Positions 3,636 through 5,341 of a stretch of DNA of 5,341 nt are shown here, one piece after another. The position numbers and the translations under genes were made by a program. The stretch is from the NCBI GenBank assembly GCA_001782975.1, contig MFQD01000003.1, forward strand, positions 1-5,341, read 5' to 3'. Source of the stretch: Candidatus Magasanikbacteria bacterium RIFCSPHIGHO2_02_FULL_50_9b (GTDB lineage: Bacteria; Patescibacteriota; Patescibacteriia; Magasanikbacterales; 2-02-FULL-50-9b). The notes under the pieces were generated by a model. It saw only the letters and a list, made by a program, of their open reading frames with translations. It was not told the DNA's origin and ran no database searches. Within the stretch, counting starts at the first letter, position 1. Each line of letters begins with the position of its first letter.

Positions 3636-4874
3636 ATGTCCAGCCCGATCATGCAAGCGATGAAACAAATCGCTGACGAAAAAGGAATTAAAACAGAAAC
3701 AGTGCTCGATGCGATTCAGCAGGCGCTTGCGGCGGCGTTTCGCAAGGATTTTGGAAATAAAAATCAGAATATTTTTGTTGATTTTGACGCTGAAACCGGT
3801 GGCATGAAAGTGTGGGATATTAAAACCATTGTGCCGGATGCAGACATGGAAGAGATCACGCGGCTCGACGAAGAAGAAGCAAGATTACGCGACGAGGCGC
3901 TTGCACGCGGGGAAGAACCGCCTGCAGAAGATCCGGATCGTCCGCGTTTCAATCCGAAAACAGAAATCATGATTACCGAGGCAAAGAAATTGCAAGGTGG
4001 CGTTTCGATTGGTGATGAATTAAAACTTCCGCTTGAAATCACCACAGATTTTGGTCGCATGGCAGCGATGACTGCAAAGCAGGTGATCACTCAAAAATTG
4101 CGCGAAGCAGAACGGTTGATGATCTACGAAGAATACAAAGATAAGGTTGGTCAAATTTTGCAAGGCACGGTGCAACGCCGCGAAGGACGTAATTTTCTCA
4201 TCGACTTTGGTCGGTTCAGTTCAATCTTGCCACCAGAAGAGCAGATTATCGGCGAATTTTTGCGTCCGGGCGCCCGCGTGAAAGTGTACGTGGTGTCATG
4301 TTCGCTCGGCAATCGCGGTCCGGAAGTGATTGTGTCGCGTTCACACCCAAATATTGTGCGAACAATTTTCTTGCAAGAAATTCCTGAAATTCAGAGCAAT
4401 GCCGTCGAAATTAAAGCGATCGCGCGCGAAGGCGGATCGCGCAGCAAAGTTGCGGTGTGGAGCGGCGAAGAGGGTGTTGATCCGATTGGCGCCTGCATCG
4501 GTCAACGCGGCACTCGTATTCAAACGATTATTTCTGAATTGGGCGGCGAAAAAGTTGACATCATTCAATGGAACGAAAATGCGGAACAATTTATTTCAAA
4601 TTCATTGTCACCGGCAAAAGTTGACGGTATTCAATTGGACGACGCAAGCAAGGTTGCGGTCGTGACCGTGCCAGCAGATCAGTTTTCACTCGCGATTGGC
4701 AAGGGCGGACAGAACGTTCGTCTAGCGGCAAAATTGACTGGTTGGACAATCACCGTACAACAAACCGAAGCTGAAGTTGCGCCAGAAGAAAATATTGAAA
4801 CAGCAGAGGGTGTCACCTCAGAAGAGCTTGCTGCCCAAACGCCGGAAGTTACTGCCGAAGAAGAAGTTGCTTAA
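3636..4874 (+). CDS. nusA: Transcription termination/antitermination factor NusA
   Basis: The 412-residue product binds RNA polymerase and nascent RNA and controls pausing, termination and antitermination. The N-terminal polymerase-binding domain (about 1-165) includes MKQIADEKGI and DAIQQALAAAFRKDFG. The S1 domain (about 170-237) includes GQILQGTVQRREGRNFLIDFG and ends at GPEVIVSRSHP. KH1 (about 240-310) has VEIKAIAREGGSRSK and DPIGACIGQRGTRIQ. KH2 (about 311-378) has SLAIGKGGQNVRLAAKLTGW. The acidic repeats found after KH2 in some proteobacterial NusA proteins are absent; instead there is a short, Glu-rich tail (378-412). The N-terminal domain carries an acidic, proline-containing insertion (about 70-108) between the core strands. 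The ATG at 3636 has no Shine-Dalgarno. The leader hairpin at 3598-3625 may link expression to termination. yidC follows 19 bp later, probably in the same transcript. Confidence 0.97.
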   Translation: MSSPIMQAMKQIADEKGIKTETVLDAIQQALAAAFRKDFGNKNQNIFVDFDAETGGMKVWDIKTIVPDADMEEITRLDEEEARLRDEALARGEEPPAEDPDRPRFNPKTEIMITEAKKLQGGVSIGDELKLPLEITTDFGRMAAMTAKQVITQKLREAERLMIYEEYKDKVGQILQGTVQRREGRNFLIDFGRFSSILPPEEQIIGEFLRPGARVKVYVVSCSLGNRGPEVIVSRSHPNIVRTIFLQEIPEIQSNAVEIKAIAREGGSRSKVAVWSGEEGVDPIGACIGQRGTRIQTIISELGGEKVDIIQWNENAEQFISNSLSPAKVDGIQLDDASKVAVVTVPADQFSLAIGKGGQNVRLAAKLTGWTITVQQTEAEVAPEENIETAEGVTSEELAAQTPEVTAEEEVA

Positions 4875-4893
4875 TCATTAAATCGAACCTTTT

Positions 4894-5341
4894 ATGCGTG
4901 CATTTTTTCACGCACTGTTGTACAAACCGTTGTACAACTTGCTCATTGCGCTCGTTGCATTCATGCCGGGAAACGACATGGGTCTTGCTATTGTCATCAT
5001 CACGATCATTCTGCGGCTCGTGCTGCATCCATTTTCAATCAGCGCGTTTCGTTCGCAGCGCGCGGTACAACGCATGCAGCCGAAATTGCGCGAATTGAAA
5101 GAAAAGTTTAAGGACGACCAGAAAGGTTTTGCGCAGGCGAGCATGGAGATGTACAAGGAAAATAAAGTGAATCCCTTTTCTTCTTGTTTACCGTTGTTGC
5201 TCCAATTGCCAATCTTACTCGCGCTCTATTGGGTGTTGCGTGATGGCTTAAATTCCGTTGACACGTCATTGCTCTACAGCTTCACGCCCGTGCCAGAGCG
5301 CGTCTCTGCAGTTGCGTTTGGATTTCTCGATTTGCACAAGT
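4894..5341 (+). CDS. yidC: Membrane protein insertase YidC/Oxa1 family, N-terminal part
   Basis: The frame starts at ATG 4894 and runs off the window, giving 149 complete codons. YidC inserts proteins into the cytoplasmic membrane, alone or with the Sec translocon. The product starts with a hydrophobic segment (about 8-25) and MPGNDMG. A membrane helix IVIITIILRLVLHPFS (about 33-48) follows, with Arg41, the position of the conserved substrate-groove arginine. Next come a charged cytoplasmic coiled hairpin (about 50-90, with MQPKLRELKEKFKDD) and the family signature KVNPFSSCLPLLLQLPILLALYWVL (about 91-115). There is no lipoprotein signal and no large periplasmic domain, so it is the short Gram-positive/CPR-type form. 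No Shine-Dalgarno is visible. Only 19 bp without a terminator separate it from nusA, so co-transcription is likely. Confidence 0.95.
   Translation, partial: MRAFFHALLYKPLYNLLIALVAFMPGNDMGLAIVIITIILRLVLHPFSISAFRSQRAVQRMQPKLRELKEKFKDDQKGFAQASMEMYKENKVNPFSSCLPLLLQLPILLALYWVLRDGLNSVDTSLLYSFTPVPERVSAVAFGFLDLHK

Noticed and set aside
1..5341. Alternative genetic code (UGA as glycine)
   Set aside because: The conserved genes contain no in-frame TGA, and the TGA codons at 983-985 and 3555-3557 fall where genes end sensibly.

Overview
The window looks like a piece of ordinary bacterial chromosome, probably from a member of the Candidate Phyla Radiation / Patescibacteria. That placement is an inference. 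It rests on the short YidC with no lipoprotein signal, a 412-residue NusA with an acidic N-terminal insertion and no C-terminal repeat domains, and the near absence of Shine-Dalgarno sequences. Other pointers are tight spacing and small orphan proteins mixed with housekeeping genes. TGA behaves as a stop and never interrupts a conserved gene, so the UGA=Gly code of Gracilibacteria/Absconditabacteria is not used. All genes lie on the + strand.

Layout. 1-526: the end or whole of a small basic membrane protein, then yraN (UPF0102, nuclease-like) 6 bp later. 548-1071: a self-contained unit with a near-consensus promoter, a strong Shine-Dalgarno, a GTG-started 124-residue membrane protein of unknown function and an intrinsic terminator. 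The longest open reading there starts at TTG 548, which is the first base of the -35 box, so that longer reading is wrong. 1103-1303: two strong consecutive hairpins with direct repeats, then tRNA-Val(GAC) with encoded CCA and its own terminator. 1304-1422: a leader with no clear promoter, a 27-codon reading frame and a terminator-like hairpin ending 8 bp before pyrG. 1423-3069: pyrG (CTP synthase). 3081-3557: an orphan coiled-coil protein with an extended -10 promoter overlapping the pyrG stop. 3561-3625: a promoter followed by a tandem 12-bp repeat that folds into a hairpin with a T-run. 3636-4874: nusA. 4894 to the window edge: the start of yidC.

The recognised genes serve nucleotide synthesis (pyrG), transcription elongation and termination (nusA), translation (tRNA-Val) and membrane protein insertion (yidC). 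No mobile element, CRISPR array or defence cassette is visible. The most unusual features are non-coding. The region before tRNA-Val carries a copy of the tRNA's own 5' acceptor strand, and the tRNA has C instead of the nearly universal U at position 33. Hairpins with T-runs sit between promoter or leader and start codon at both nusA and pyrG, which suggests attenuation.
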